A stretch of DNA of 64,000 bases, from assembly GCA_003216835.1 (NCBI GenBank), contig QCIF01000001.1:62001-126000 (forward strand), given 5' to 3'. Position numbers and translations under genes: made by a program. This DNA comes from Prochlorococcus sp. AG-402-K10. Lineage in GTDB: Bacteria; Cyanobacteriota; Cyanobacteriia; PCC-6307; Cyanobiaceae. Under the pieces are notes generated by a model. That model was given only the letters and a program-made list of their open reading frames with translations. It was not told where the DNA came from and ran no database searches. This document shows, piece by piece, positions 41,047 through 48,699 of the stretch. The first letter of the stretch is position 1, and every line of letters begins with the position of its first letter.

Positions 41047-41151
41047 ATGACTCAATTTAATTTAATAGTGAATTCTTTACCGAGGGATTTACTAGAATTT
41101 ACATTTTTTATAATAGTAGGATTTACTGCCGGATCTATAGGATTGATATAA
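41047..41151 (+). CDS. single-span membrane microprotein
   Basis: A 34-aa ORF (MTQFNLIVNSLPRDLLEF then a hydrophobic stretch FFIIVGFTAGSIGLI). A good ribosome-binding site, GAGGAG, lies about 10 bases before the ATG (41030-41036). The single helix with GxxAGxxG spacing would allow tight packing in a membrane. Function unknown. It is read toward the tRNA-Pro gene. Confidence 0.55.
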   Translation: MTQFNLIVNSLPRDLLEFTFFIIVGFTAGSIGLI

Positions 41152-41318
41152 GAAAAACTATATTAATGTTATAAAACTGAAAATTCACTCTTTAATATTT
41201 GAGAAATTATCTAATACTAAATCATATGGTGGTAATAAATTCAAACCAAAAAAAATCTTTTAGATATTTTGCGATTTAGTCTTTTATTAAGTTCTTTAAT
41301 GAACTATGATCTTATTAA

Positions 41319-41392
41319 CGGGGCGTGGCGCAGCTTGGTAGCGCGGGTGCTTTGGGAGCACTAGGTCGCAGGTTCGAATCCTGTCGCCCCGA
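41319..41392 (+). tRNA. tRNA-Pro (UGG), integration target of the island
   Basis: Complete 74-nt cloverleaf: acceptor CGGGGCG/CGCCCCG, D arm GCGC/GCGC, anticodon arm GGTGC-TTTGGGA-GCACT with anticodon UGG, T arm GCAGG-TTCGAAT-CCTGT, discriminator A. Its last 46 bases (41347-41392, from the anticodon stem to the 3' end) are repeated directly at 42955, 51112 and 56780. The intact gene lies at the left edge of all three segments, as expected when integrases use the 3' end of a tRNA gene as attB and restore it on insertion. Confidence 0.97.
41347..41392 (+). repeat. att core copy 1, within tRNA-Pro
   Basis: 46-bp 3' part of tRNA-Pro starting GTGCTTTGGGAGCACTAGG. It is the reference copy for the three downstream direct repeats and the presumed attL core of segment 1. 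Confidence 0.92.
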
Positions 41393-41435
41393 TCAGTTAT
41401 ACCAATGGATTATAAATATTTGAGTTAGTCTTATA

Positions 41436-41500
41436 TTGAGAAAGGGTAGCTCTAGGGGTAGCTAGGGTTATGTACTTTGTATATACTTGTGCCTTACTTT
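41436..41500 (+). repeat. cassette left-end motif A (tandem GGGTAGCT)
   Basis: The 8-bp word GGGTAGCT occurs at 41444 and 41456, exactly 12 bp apart, preceded by ATTGAGAAA and followed by TATGTACTTTG and GTGCCTT. The same order is found after att core 3 (51223-51290). It starts about 50 bp inside the att core, where tyrosine-recombinase arm sites are usually found. Confidence 0.65.
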
Positions 41501-41510
41501 TCTCCTATAT

Positions 41511-41605
41511 ATAGACAAGAAATAATCTAAATATCAATAATTCCAGAGTTCTCTCCTTCTAATAGGCGCAAGTAATAAGCATCTCAATTGAGAGATTAGT
41601 GTATA
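41511..41605 (+). repeat. 95-bp block repeated at 57465
   Basis: From AAGAAATAATCTAAATAT through CTCCTTCTAATAG and CAAGTA.TAAG to ATCTCAAT the sequence closely matches 57465-57541 and beyond, in the same direction. A shorter match (ATTCCAGA.TTCTC.CCTTCTAAT) is also near 60475. It suggests that region 3 keeps pieces of the same element family. Confidence 0.6.
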
Positions 41606-41701
41606 CATATCAAAATAACTTGATATTGATATGTTCTTATTCTTTATTTTCCCTCATTAGTTAGATGATATAAATGATATATATATATTCCTACTTACTT
41701 C

Positions 41702-42667
41702 ATGAGCATTTTTAAGAAAGTTCTCATTGGATCTTCTCTGTTTGCTTTAACAGCTTGTGGTTCACCCGCCGTTAGATTAAGTGGTGCAGGAGCCACATTT
41801 CCTTCAAAAGTCTATACAAGATGGTTTTCTGATTATGCCAAATCTGGAGGGACAAAAGTTAATTATCAGGCAGTAGGGTCAGGTTCCGGCAGAAAGGCTT
41901 TTATTGATGAAACTGTAAATTTTGGAGCTTCAGATGATCCCATGAAAGATTCTGATATAAAAAAAGTTACTAGAGGACTTGTTCAAATACCTATGGTGGG
42001 TGGAACTATTGCTTTTGGATATAACTATGATTGCGATCTGAAATTAACACAAGAGCAGGCTGTTCGAGTTGCAATGGGAATGATTAAAAATTGGAAGGAA
42101 TTAGGATGTAAGTCAGGCAAATTAACTTGGGCACATCGTTCCGACGGTTCAGGTACCACTAAAGCTTTTACCAATTCTATGGAGGCTTTTTCTAAAACTT
42201 GGAATTTAGGTACTGGTAAATCTGTTAAATGGCCTTCGGGAGTTGGAGCAAAAGGTAATTCTGGGGTAGCGGGTGTTATACAAAATACGCCCGGAGCAAT
42301 TGGTTATGTTAATCAATCATATATAAAAGGAAATGTTAGAGCAGCAGCTTTACAAAATCGTTCAGGTCAGTTCATTGTCCCAAGTTTAGAATCTGGTGCA
42401 ATAGCTTTAAACGGAATTAGGCTTGATGAAAACTTAGCTGGTATAAATCCTAACCCTAAAGCTAAAGGAGCTTATCCAATAGCAACATTAACTTGGATAC
42501 TTGCTTATGAAACAGGTAATGGGAGGAATACTGAGGCAATTAAAAATACATTCTATACATTGCTCAGCGATGAATATCAATCCAAAGCTCCTGCGCTAGG
42601 TTTCGTTCCTTTGAAAGGGGAAATTCTCAAAAAATCAATTGATGCTGTTGGAAGAATAGGTAGGTAA
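41702..42667 (+). CDS. pstS: phosphate ABC transporter substrate-binding protein PstS
   Basis: Periplasmic high-affinity phosphate-binding lipoprotein. The signal peptide ends LTAC (lipobox Cys19). Phosphate-site segments are clear: SGAGATFPSKVYTRW (about 27-41), GSGSGRKAF and FGASDDPM, and SDGSGTTKAF (about 147-156). The length of 321 aa is normal. No pstCAB or phoB-type gene is nearby, so it must work with a transporter coded elsewhere or add to an existing binding protein. It is the only clear cargo of a 1.6-kb cassette flanked by tRNA-Pro 3'-end repeats. No obvious Pho box was recognised upstream. Confidence 0.95.
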   Translation: MSIFKKVLIGSSLFALTACGSPAVRLSGAGATFPSKVYTRWFSDYAKSGGTKVNYQAVGSGSGRKAFIDETVNFGASDDPMKDSDIKKVTRGLVQIPMVGGTIAFGYNYDCDLKLTQEQAVRVAMGMIKNWKELGCKSGKLTWAHRSDGSGTTKAFTNSMEAFSKTWNLGTGKSVKWPSGVGAKGNSGVAGVIQNTPGAIGYVNQSYIKGNVRAAALQNRSGQFIVPSLESGAIALNGIRLDENLAGINPNPKAKGAYPIATLTWILAYETGNGRNTEAIKNTFYTLLSDEYQSKAPALGFVPLKGEILKKSIDAVGRIGR

Positions 42668-42749
42668 TTTAGAACTAACAAGCCAAGTAAGAAGGAATAT
42701 CTTTATCCATTAAAAAAGATGGTTTTATCACTCCAATTTTATATCTACT

Positions 42750-42954
42750 TTCCTAAAAAACTATCAATTAACCGAACTAGTTAAAACAGGGCACTATGTC
42801 GTGGAGGGGGTAGCTAGGGGGGTAGCTAAGGTTACGTATTAACTATATACTTGTACGTACTTTGTGCAATATGCTGTCTCAAACTCGTTCCACTAACATC
42901 AATAGAATCTAGTTATAGCAAGGGAATATTGGATAATCTCAAATTAACAAAGGA
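42750..42954 (+). repeat. cassette right-end block B
   Basis: About 205 bp homologous to 56573-56779. It contains CGAACTAG...GCACTATGTCG (42773-42801), the tandem GGGTAGCT words at 42808 and 42820 (12-bp period), GGTTACGTATT, GTCTCAAACTCGTTCCACT and ends CAAAGGAG directly against att core 2. The shared end with segment 3 is the main evidence for one cassette family. Confidence 0.7.
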
Positions 42955-43000
42955 GTGCTTTGGGAGCACTAGGTCGCAGGTTCGAATCCTGTCGCCCCGA
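42955..43000 (+). repeat. att core copy 2 (46-bp tRNA-Pro 3' end)
   Basis: A perfect direct copy of tRNA-Pro bases 41347-41392. The 5' part of the tRNA is missing, so this is not a gene. It separates segment 1 from the integrase-bearing segment 2. The bases before it (CAAAGGAG) match those before copy 4. Confidence 0.95.
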
Positions 43001-43030
43001 TTGGGTTTTCAGCGAATGACAAAATAGCTA

Positions 43031-43099
43031 GTGCGAAACTGGTGCGAAAATATTTGAACATTACAGTACAAAAAATATAATCAGAAATCGTTTTCGCAC
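43031..43099 (+). repeat. left arm-type sites of segment 2 (GTGCGAAA)
   Basis: The word GTGCGAAA is at 43031-43038 and 43042-43049 (11-bp period) and once inverted at 43092-43099. The same tandem, with the same flanking AACNNG spacing, is at the other end of the element next to the integrase start. These are likely binding sites for the arm-binding domain of the element's own recombinase. Confidence 0.65.
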
Positions 43100-43266
43100 G
43101 TCTTTTATATATATAGAAAATTTATGTTGAAAAACTCCAAATCCGTGTAATCATAAGAGTTAACAGACGGATGCAGTAGAACAAAAACGCACCTCGTTTC
43201 TAGTCTGTCTTCCTATGTGACTCTATAAGTACGAGTCGGTGTTTTTATCCCAAGTAAGTTTCTTTT

Positions 43267-43536
43267 ATGGCAAATAACAGACCTCCATATATAAAAGGTA
43301 AGAAAGTTACCGCCCCTAATATGACTAGGCACGACTCTTATGGTTGTGCATTGGACTTGATTGCTTTCACAAATAATGGTGAAGCAAGTATTAATTGGGA
43401 AGGAAACATGGAGAACGATACTGTTTATTTGGCATATCAAGAGCTGAAGGGAAATAAAACGCTAAGCCATGAGCTTAAAAAACAATACCGATCTTCAGCG
43501 AAGATCAATCCGACTAAATACGTCCCCGCCTGTTAA
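43267..43536 (+). CDS. hypothetical protein, first gene of segment 2
   Basis: An 89-aa soluble ORF starting MANNRPPYIKGKKVTAPNMT and containing INWEGNMENDTVYLAYQELK. I do not recognise it. It is the first gene of the rightward module, after about 270 bp of att-associated sequence. It overlaps the next ORF by 68 bp in another frame, so one of the two starts may be wrong. Confidence 0.5.
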   Translation: MANNRPPYIKGKKVTAPNMTRHDSYGCALDLIAFTNNGEASINWEGNMENDTVYLAYQELKGNKTLSHELKKQYRSSAKINPTKYVPAC

Positions 43537-43789
43537 AGAAAGGGTTTTTACTGAACAAGCACAACAACTTTTAGGAGTTGGCAGAACTTTCCTAATGGAA
43601 AAGAAGGCCAATGGCGAATTTCTAGTTGGAGTGCATTGGGTTTATTCATCAGGACGACCAAAAAGTCGCATTTTATGGGATATCCCTGCAATACAGCAAT
43701 GGCAAGAAGATCAAAGTAAGAAAAACTTTGAAGCTGCTGAAAAAGCTGCTGCTGATATAGAAACCTTCGCAGAAATGGGGGTTGCTTAA
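43469..43789 (+). CDS. excisionase-like / DNA-binding protein candidate
   Basis: A 106-aa protein. Residues 27-80 (VFTEQAQQLLGVGRTFLMEK, ..GVHWVYSSGRPKSRILWDIPAIQQW) have the pattern of a winged-helix excisionase or AlpA-like protein: a helix-turn-helix followed by a Gly-hairpin and an ILWD-x-W segment. The tail is Ala/Glu-rich. The first 20 residues overlap the previous ORF, and the true start may be later. An excisionase would fit an integrative element that keeps flanking att copies. Confidence 0.55.
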   Translation: MSLKNNTDLQRRSIRLNTSPPVKERVFTEQAQQLLGVGRTFLMEKKANGEFLVGVHWVYSSGRPKSRILWDIPAIQQWQEDQSKKNFEAAEKAAADIETFAEMGVA

Positions 43790-44086
43790 GTGACAGATTT
43801 TGACTTTGGCGAATTTATTAGCCTTGAACAAATTGGAGCTGCAAATAAGTTGCTTAGTTTATCCCTAAATACTCAGGATTTACCTTCTGACTTTTTGATG
43901 ATGAACACAGGGCATTCTTATTACCATCAATACCAGAAATGGCTTGCTAAGTATGAGCTAGCCATACATTGCATTACTGGTCTGGAACTATATATGTGTG
44001 AGGAGTTAGCTCAAAGATCTATCGAAAATTATATTACTGATGTTTATAGAGAAGAATTAACGAGGAGCCTAGATAATGACAAATAA
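43790..44086 (+). CDS. hypothetical protein of segment 2
   Basis: A 98-aa acidic protein with a GTG start directly after the stop of the previous gene (TAAGTG), which suggests translational coupling. Residues 37-80 (SDFLMMNTGHSYYHQYQKWLAKYELAIH region) look helical. No family recognised. It overlaps the next gene by 11 bp. Confidence 0.6.
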   Translation: MTDFDFGEFISLEQIGAANKLLSLSLNTQDLPSDFLMMNTGHSYYHQYQKWLAKYELAIHCITGLELYMCEELAQRSIENYITDVYREELTRSLDNDK

Positions 44087-44423
44087 AAAAAGCCCTGACC
44101 CCAATCAAGACTTTTCTAATATTTCTATAATAACTGCCGATCAAATAAAGGCAGAATCACAGAAATTAATAGAAGATTATTGTAATTTTTTCCAAAAAAA
44201 TCCTGATGAAGCAATGGCTGCTCTAGTGCAAGATGTATGCGTACATTCGACAGTATTAGCACAGTTACAGCAGGCAATTTTAGTTAAGAATGGGCAACTC
44301 CAAAAGGTTATTGATAACCAACAAAAGGTTATTCAAAAACTAGAGGATGCTGCAAAGGTAAGAACTTCTCAAATCAGTAAAAGACTTGAAAAGTTAGAAG
44401 GTTATCAAGAAAGAGGAATGTGA
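44076..44423 (+). CDS. coiled-coil protein of segment 2
   Basis: A 115-aa protein whose C-terminal half (LVKNGQLQKVIDNQQKVIQK onward to EKLEGYQ) is a long amphipathic helix with a duplicated VIxxQQKVI pattern, probably a coiled coil. The N-terminal 40 residues are polar. It overlaps the previous gene by 11 bp and ends 4 bp before the zinc-ribbon gene. Function unknown; a role in replication or assembly is possible from position only. Confidence 0.6.
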   Translation: MTNKKSPDPNQDFSNISIITADQIKAESQKLIEDYCNFFQKNPDEAMAALVQDVCVHSTVLAQLQQAILVKNGQLQKVIDNQQKVIQKLEDAAKVRTSQISKRLEKLEGYQERGM

Positions 44424-44427
44424 GGTT

Positions 44428-45009
44428 ATGCAATATTCATCAAGAAAGAACCCTTGTCCAGTATGTGGACGCAATAAGGATTCCGATTGCCGTTGGAATG
44501 ACGAGGTTATGTTTTGCCATGTTGGAACAAACTTCGCACCTCCTTCACATTTAAAAGTTGGAGAAACTTTAGTTGTTAATGGTATTGAGTGGGCATTAGT
44601 TAAAACTGATGCGGGTCACTCTGGAAGGGCTCATGTTTTTAAACCGCACCGACCACTAGAAAAAAGTTTTAATTATTCTCCTCACATATATAAGGAGACA
44701 AAAGCTAAAAAAGACGAACTTTTTAGGATTGCTGTTGGTGCGTTTGAAGATTATTTAAAAGTTAGTAAAGCAGCTCTTGGGTGTAATTTTCAGCAATGCA
44801 CTTTAGAGGAACTTAGAGAATATAAAAAGTTAATCGAAAGGGCAGTAGAAGAAGGAAAAGAAATTAGGCAAATAATGTTAGATATGCAGCGAAATGATAA
44901 AAGGTACAGCGACTACATAGAGCTAATAGATCAAAGAAATAAAGAAATTAACAACTTAAAAAACGAAGCCGACAATTTTTGTTGGGCACATCTTGGAGAA
45001 ATCGAATGA
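44428..45009 (+). CDS. zinc-ribbon protein, primase-type N-terminus
   Basis: A 193-aa protein with an N-terminal zinc-binding motif: C10-x2-C13-x7-C21-x8-C30 followed by H31. This CPVCGR...FCHVG pattern resembles the zinc ribbons at the front of primases in phages and plasmids. The rest is helical and ends in a predicted coiled coil (IDQRNKEINNLKNEA). No Toprim or primase catalytic motifs are seen. It is followed by the ATPase in ATGA overlap, so the pair may act together as primase-like recruiter and helicase. Confidence 0.7.
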   Translation: MQYSSRKNPCPVCGRNKDSDCRWNDEVMFCHVGTNFAPPSHLKVGETLVVNGIEWALVKTDAGHSGRAHVFKPHRPLEKSFNYSPHIYKETKAKKDELFRIAVGAFEDYLKVSKAALGCNFQQCTLEELREYKKLIERAVEEGKEIRQIMLDMQRNDKRYSDYIELIDQRNKEINNLKNEADNFCWAHLGEIE

Positions 45010-46295
45010 CAATGAAGCATCTAGATTATGACTTGCCTCCAGAAGATCAGGCGAAGACATTAAAGCTATTACATAAAGATGTTTTAGCTCCTGATTCTAT
45101 TGAAAGTAAGTTAGACACTATAGAAATAGAAGTTTTTAAACTATTTCAGCCAGAGTGCAAGATTAAACCTCTAGACAGAATCATTCACATGAGAGATTTT
45201 TGTCAGAAAAAAGGTTTAAAACTTACTGATACTGAGATAAGGCAGAAAATTTGGCAGGGCAGAAGGCTTATGGAGGGAGCTGTAGAAAGTTATAAAACTA
45301 ATCAATGGATAGATTGTCCAGAAGAAACTTGGGCATGGGAAGGAATTATTATGAGTGCTGATGCTAATTTGCTGATATCACTCCCAAAATGCGGAAAAAC
45401 TACATTAATAATTGATCTTATTGCTTCGTGGTCTAGAGGTAATGACGAGTTTTTAGGACAAAAACTAATTGGTAAATGTCCTAATGTTGTGATCGTAGGA
45501 ACTGACATGACAACAAGTCGTTGGATGCCTTTACTTTATAGATTTGGATTGGCTGAAAAAGGCTCTACAAAATATAAATGTCTTGAGCCGATCGTAGAAT
45601 TATTTGCAGCAAATAACCCTTTGCACCTAACGCAAGAAGGTTTAGAAAGAATTGCTGAAGTAGCTAGAAACAATAAGGGAGCATTATTTCTTTTTGATAG
45701 TTTTGCCAAGTTAGTTGCTCCTCTAGGACTTAAAGAATCTTCTGAGGATATAGCCCATCCTTTGGCAGATTTACAAGAAGTACTAGCTCCTTATCAATGC
45801 ACTTCTATAATTATCCATCACTCAGGAAAGACTAAAGAAGATAGTCCAGTACTAGCCTCTAGAGGGTCTACTGCGTTAACTGCTGCGGTTAGTCAGATTA
45901 TTAGCCTTAGTTGGTTTAAAAGGGAAGAGGACAGGCAAGATAAAAGAATATTGATGAGAACGCAAGGCAGGGCTGAAGATGTACAACTTTTAATGAGTCA
46001 AGACACTTCTGGTTGGATGTTGGAAGGTAATGTAGCTGACGAAGTAAAAAAAGAAGAATATAGTAAAAAATTAGATAAATTAACTGATAATCAGGCTGAC
46101 GTTTTGGAATATGTCCAATCTGTTAATGGTCTGGAGGTTACTGCTGCTGATGTACAAAATGAGTTAAATATAGCCACAAGATCAGGAGTGAGAATATTGC
46201 AGGCTTTAAGTAAAAAAGGCTTTTTAATACAAAATAAGTCCACTAATCCAGAATCTAGAGGCTCAGTTTTAACTTTTAAAATTAAACCTCTTTGA
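45006..46295 (+). CDS. RecA/RepA-like AAA ATPase, probable replicative helicase of the element
   Basis: A hexameric-helicase-type ATPase. Walker A is SLPKCGKTTLI (about residues 119-129), Walker B is LFLFDSFAKLV, and a later IIIHHSGKTKED plus STALTAAVSQI segment matches the RepA (RSF1010) and archaeal RadA-like pattern. A C-terminal winged-helix-like domain (ADVQNELNIATRSGVRILQAL) follows. I prefer the ATG at 45006, which overlaps the previous stop as ATGA and has GGAG 8 bases upstream, giving 429 aa; a TTG at 44979 would add nine residues. The iteron-like region lies directly downstream. Confidence 0.85.
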   Translation: MTMKHLDYDLPPEDQAKTLKLLHKDVLAPDSIESKLDTIEIEVFKLFQPECKIKPLDRIIHMRDFCQKKGLKLTDTEIRQKIWQGRRLMEGAVESYKTNQWIDCPEETWAWEGIIMSADANLLISLPKCGKTTLIIDLIASWSRGNDEFLGQKLIGKCPNVVIVGTDMTTSRWMPLLYRFGLAEKGSTKYKCLEPIVELFAANNPLHLTQEGLERIAEVARNNKGALFLFDSFAKLVAPLGLKESSEDIAHPLADLQEVLAPYQCTSIIIHHSGKTKEDSPVLASRGSTALTAAVSQIISLSWFKREEDRQDKRILMRTQGRAEDVQLLMSQDTSGWMLEGNVADEVKKEEYSKKLDKLTDNQADVLEYVQSVNGLEVTAADVQNELNIATRSGVRILQALSKKGFLIQNKSTNPESRGSVLTFKIKPL

Positions 46296-46645
46296 GGTCT
46301 GTGAGGCCATGTGTTTTGTGAGGTTAGTGAGGGCAGTTTTATATCTAACCGCACAAACCTCACTAACTGCATGGTGCACAAACCTCATTAGGGTTAACTA
46401 ACTGCACAAACCTCACAAACCTCATTAATTAATATTTAGTAAATAAGATTATGTTACGAAATTGTAATATTTAATTAGAGGCAAATAGGCTGTAATTAGT
46501 GCAATTTAAGGCTTTTTAGAGGACATTTAATGTTAATAGAAACAATATAAAAACAAATACAGATAAGACGTTAATTACACCAGTTAAATATCAACTAATA
46601 GACAGTAATTTAGCTCAAAATTATATAAGTTAAATAAAAAATATT
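46296..46645. other. noncoding region with iterons, candidate replication origin
   Basis: 350 bp without a gene. The first third holds three perfect GCACAAACCTCA copies (46351, 46376, 46404), an 11/12 copy at 46413, and an inverted repeat GTTAGTGAGG/CCTCACTAAC (46323-46332 and 46358-46367). The remainder is AT-rich. Iterons plus an AT-rich tract next to a helicase gene are the usual layout of a small replicon origin. It also contains the promoter region for the capsid operon, so a regulator-binding role is an alternative. Confidence 0.5.
46351..46424 (+). repeat. iteron-like GCACAAACCTCA array
   Basis: Direct repeats of the 12-mer GCACAAACCTCA at 46351-46362, 46376-46387 and 46404-46415, and a one-mismatch copy at 46413-46424. 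Spacing is 25, 28 and 9 bp. They are in the same orientation. Confidence 0.75.
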
Positions 46646-46777
46646 ATGCGTAGACCGCATAAACCAGAGAACGAAACATCTAAACGACTTAAGTCAGAGG
46701 ATGCTTTGCAATCTGCACAATATCGGAGATACCTCCGAGAAACATTAGAGGATTTACATGGCCACTACAGAGACTAA
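46646..46777 (+). CDS. small charged protein overlapping the capsid gene start
   Basis: A 43-aa ORF starting MRRPHKPENETSKRLKSEDA and ending LEDLHGHYRD, rich in Arg, Glu and Asp. Its last 20 bases overlap the start of the protease-capsid gene in another frame, which could couple the two translations. Function unknown. The ORF might be a leader rather than a stable protein. Confidence 0.4.
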   Translation: MRRPHKPENETSKRLKSEDALQSAQYRRYLRETLEDLHGHYRD

Positions 46778-48368
46778 ACCTTATTTTCGTTTCCTTAGTA
46801 TCGAAGACGAGGAAATTAAAGACGACATTCTGACAATGAGTGTCTCCTCTGAATATCCTGTAAAACGAGGATTCGGAGAAGAAATACTAGAACATTCTCC
46901 AGAGGCAATCGATTTAAAGAGATTTAATGACAATGCACCCATACTCTGGAGCCATAATGTTTCTGAGCAAGTTGGAGTTATAGAACGAGCTTATTTAGTA
47001 GATAAAAAATTAAAAGTAGATATGCGTTTTGGTAATTCTGCCAAAGCCAAAGAAATAGAGGCTGATGTTCGTCAAAAAATAATTCGTAATGTCTCGATCG
47101 GATATGCAGTTCACGAAATGGAAGAAAGAGAAGGCTCTTTTGTTGCGACAAGATGGGAGCCGTTAGAGGCCTCATTTGTCTCGGTCGCAAGTGACCCCAA
47201 TGTTGGAGTCCACCGCTCAATTCAAAACACTATTCCTACTAAACAAATGGATTCAACTAACACTCAAGCAATTTCTACTATTAACAATGGTTGGGATGAG
47301 TACCAAAGAGAAGCTGATCAGTTTTCTATTGTTAATGCAATTAAAGCTCAAGCCTCTGGAGATTGGTCACAAGCAGGCCGTGAAAGAGAAATTGGCCAAG
47401 AATTATGTAGAAAACACGGCCAAAGAACAGCGACAGGAATTTTAGTTCCAAATCAATCTTGGCAAAAAAGAACTTTTGTCACTTCTTCTGGAAGTGCAGG
47501 CGGAAATATTGTTGCGACAGATGTTTTGGAAGATCAGTTTATTGATGCACTAAGACCATTCTCAGCAGTAATGGAAGCAGGGGCGACAATGATCACAGGA
47601 TTACAAGGCAATGTCTCCATCCCTAAAAGAGCAACATCTTCAACCGCAGCATGGTTCGGAGCTGATGACGCAGACAGTTTAAGTGAAACTACAGGAAGCT
47701 TCGGAACTGTTGCTATGACTCCAAAAACTATCGGAGTTTATAGTAAGTTTTCAAGATTAATGCAGTTGCAAAGTACTCCTCAAATTGAGCAATTAATAAG
47801 AACTGATTTCTTAGAATTAATAGGCTCTGGAATAGACTCAGCAGCAATCGCAGGCTCTGGAAGTTCCTCGCAGCCTACAGGCATCCTTTCTCAATCAGGC
47901 ACAGCAGTTTTGGCTCTTGCTACTAACGGAGCGGCTTTATCACTTGATAATTTATTAACACTCAAAAAGAATGTAGCTGCTGCAAATGCTGATGATGGCA
48001 CAAGCTGTTATTTAATAAATCCAAAAGTTGAGTCTGCTTTAAGTCAGCTCAAAAACTCTGATGGTTTATACCATTTAAATCCTTATGAGTTACCACTAGG
48101 AGAGCAAAGATTTGCAGGCCGCAGAATGTTAGTCAGCACAAATGTTCCATCAAACTTGAGCAAGGGTTCTGGCAGTAACTTAAGTGCAGCAATCTATGGA
48201 AGATTCTCTGATTTATTGATTGGCCAATGGTCAGGAATAGAAATTGAAACTGACATTTATTCTGATTTTGCGAAGGGAACTGTAGGAGTTAGAGCACTCG
48301 CAACTATAGATATTGCTGTTCGTCATGGCGAATCATTTAGCCTAGTTAAAGACGCAATCGCTGCTTAA
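46758..48368 (+). CDS. prohead protease-major capsid protein fusion (HK97 fold)
   Basis: A 536-aa fusion of two head proteins. Residues 1-160 are a prohead serine protease: catalytic His66 in PILWSH, Ser113 in NVSIGYAV, and SDPNVG closing the domain. After a linker of about 60 residues (the likely scaffold or delta domain, with a probable cleavage region near 205-230), residues 235-536 form an HK97-type major capsid protein (ITGLQGNVSIPKR, TAAWFGAD, SETTGSFGTVAMTPKTIGVY, LVSTNVPSNL). It is the only structural gene in the element. Capsid size could therefore be set by the element itself while packaging and tails come from a helper. Confidence 0.93.
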   Translation: MATTETKPYFRFLSIEDEEIKDDILTMSVSSEYPVKRGFGEEILEHSPEAIDLKRFNDNAPILWSHNVSEQVGVIERAYLVDKKLKVDMRFGNSAKAKEIEADVRQKIIRNVSIGYAVHEMEEREGSFVATRWEPLEASFVSVASDPNVGVHRSIQNTIPTKQMDSTNTQAISTINNGWDEYQREADQFSIVNAIKAQASGDWSQAGREREIGQELCRKHGQRTATGILVPNQSWQKRTFVTSSGSAGGNIVATDVLEDQFIDALRPFSAVMEAGATMITGLQGNVSIPKRATSSTAAWFGADDADSLSETTGSFGTVAMTPKTIGVYSKFSRLMQLQSTPQIEQLIRTDFLELIGSGIDSAAIAGSGSSSQPTGILSQSGTAVLALATNGAALSLDNLLTLKKNVAAANADDGTSCYLINPKVESALSQLKNSDGLYHLNPYELPLGEQRFAGRRMLVSTNVPSNLSKGSGSNLSAAIYGRFSDLLIGQWSGIEIETDIYSDFAKGTVGVRALATIDIAVRHGESFSLVKDAIAA

Positions 48369-48699
48369 TACTTTACAGAGGCAGTTAAGTTATGGGTGTT
48401 TCTTTTCTCTAGCTTCTTCCATAGTTCGGGCATAGTAGAACGACTTTTCTGCCTCTAATATTTAATTCTCAATAAGGAATCTATAGACCATATTTCACAC
48501 CCTATATATGGAAAATAGGTTCTTTTTTTCGCTTGGGTAGTGGTGTATTTCGAGCCCCAAATTTCCATCAGGCAGCTCATCCACATATAGTGGACACTTC
48601 CAATTCTCAATAAGGCGATTTAAGCCGATTTAAGGCAAAAAAAGGGCATATTATACCGCATTTACTTAGTTGTCACTTACTTTCTCATTAATCTCGAAA
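48369..48699. other. noncoding region between capsid and HTH genes
   Basis: About 330 bp. It holds an interrupted inverted repeat AGAGGCAG (about 48376) and CTGCCTCT (about 48450), two copies of AATTCTCAATAAGG (about 48465 and 48601), a short GATTTAAG repeat, and the left half of a 12-bp inverted repeat, ATATAGTGGACA (48585-48596), whose partner lies after the HTH gene. It could include the capsid-gene terminator, an operator, or a packaging site; I cannot choose. Confidence 0.4.

Larger units (their letters stand above)
41393..43000. mobile_element. island segment 1: non-autonomous cassette carrying pstS
   Basis: A 1,608-bp unit (one core copy included) between att core 1 and att core 2. 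It has one clear gene, pstS, and no recombinase. Both ends are homologous to the ends of segment 3: the left end around 41436-41500 and the right end around 42750-43000, including the tandem GGGTAGCT words. I infer a small integrative cassette moved by a recombinase supplied in trans. Because it is next to the intact tRNA, it is probably the most recent of the three insertions, unless an internal att copy was used. Confidence 0.65.

Noticed and set aside
41600-41701. Pho box upstream of pstS
   Set aside because: The region has AT-rich palindromic pieces, but I could not find spaced 8-bp direct repeats of the Pho-box type with confidence.
43213-43440. 75-codon minus-strand ORF at the left end of segment 2
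   Set aside because: It overlaps the plus-strand gene run and the att-proximal region and has no motif or ribosome site.
46351-46424. CRISPR array
   Set aside because: The 12-bp repeats are too short and unevenly spaced, and no cas gene is present; iterons explain them better.
48369-48699. cos or pac packaging site after the capsid gene
   Set aside because: There are direct and inverted repeats, but no helper sequence is available for comparison, so a packaging function cannot be supported.
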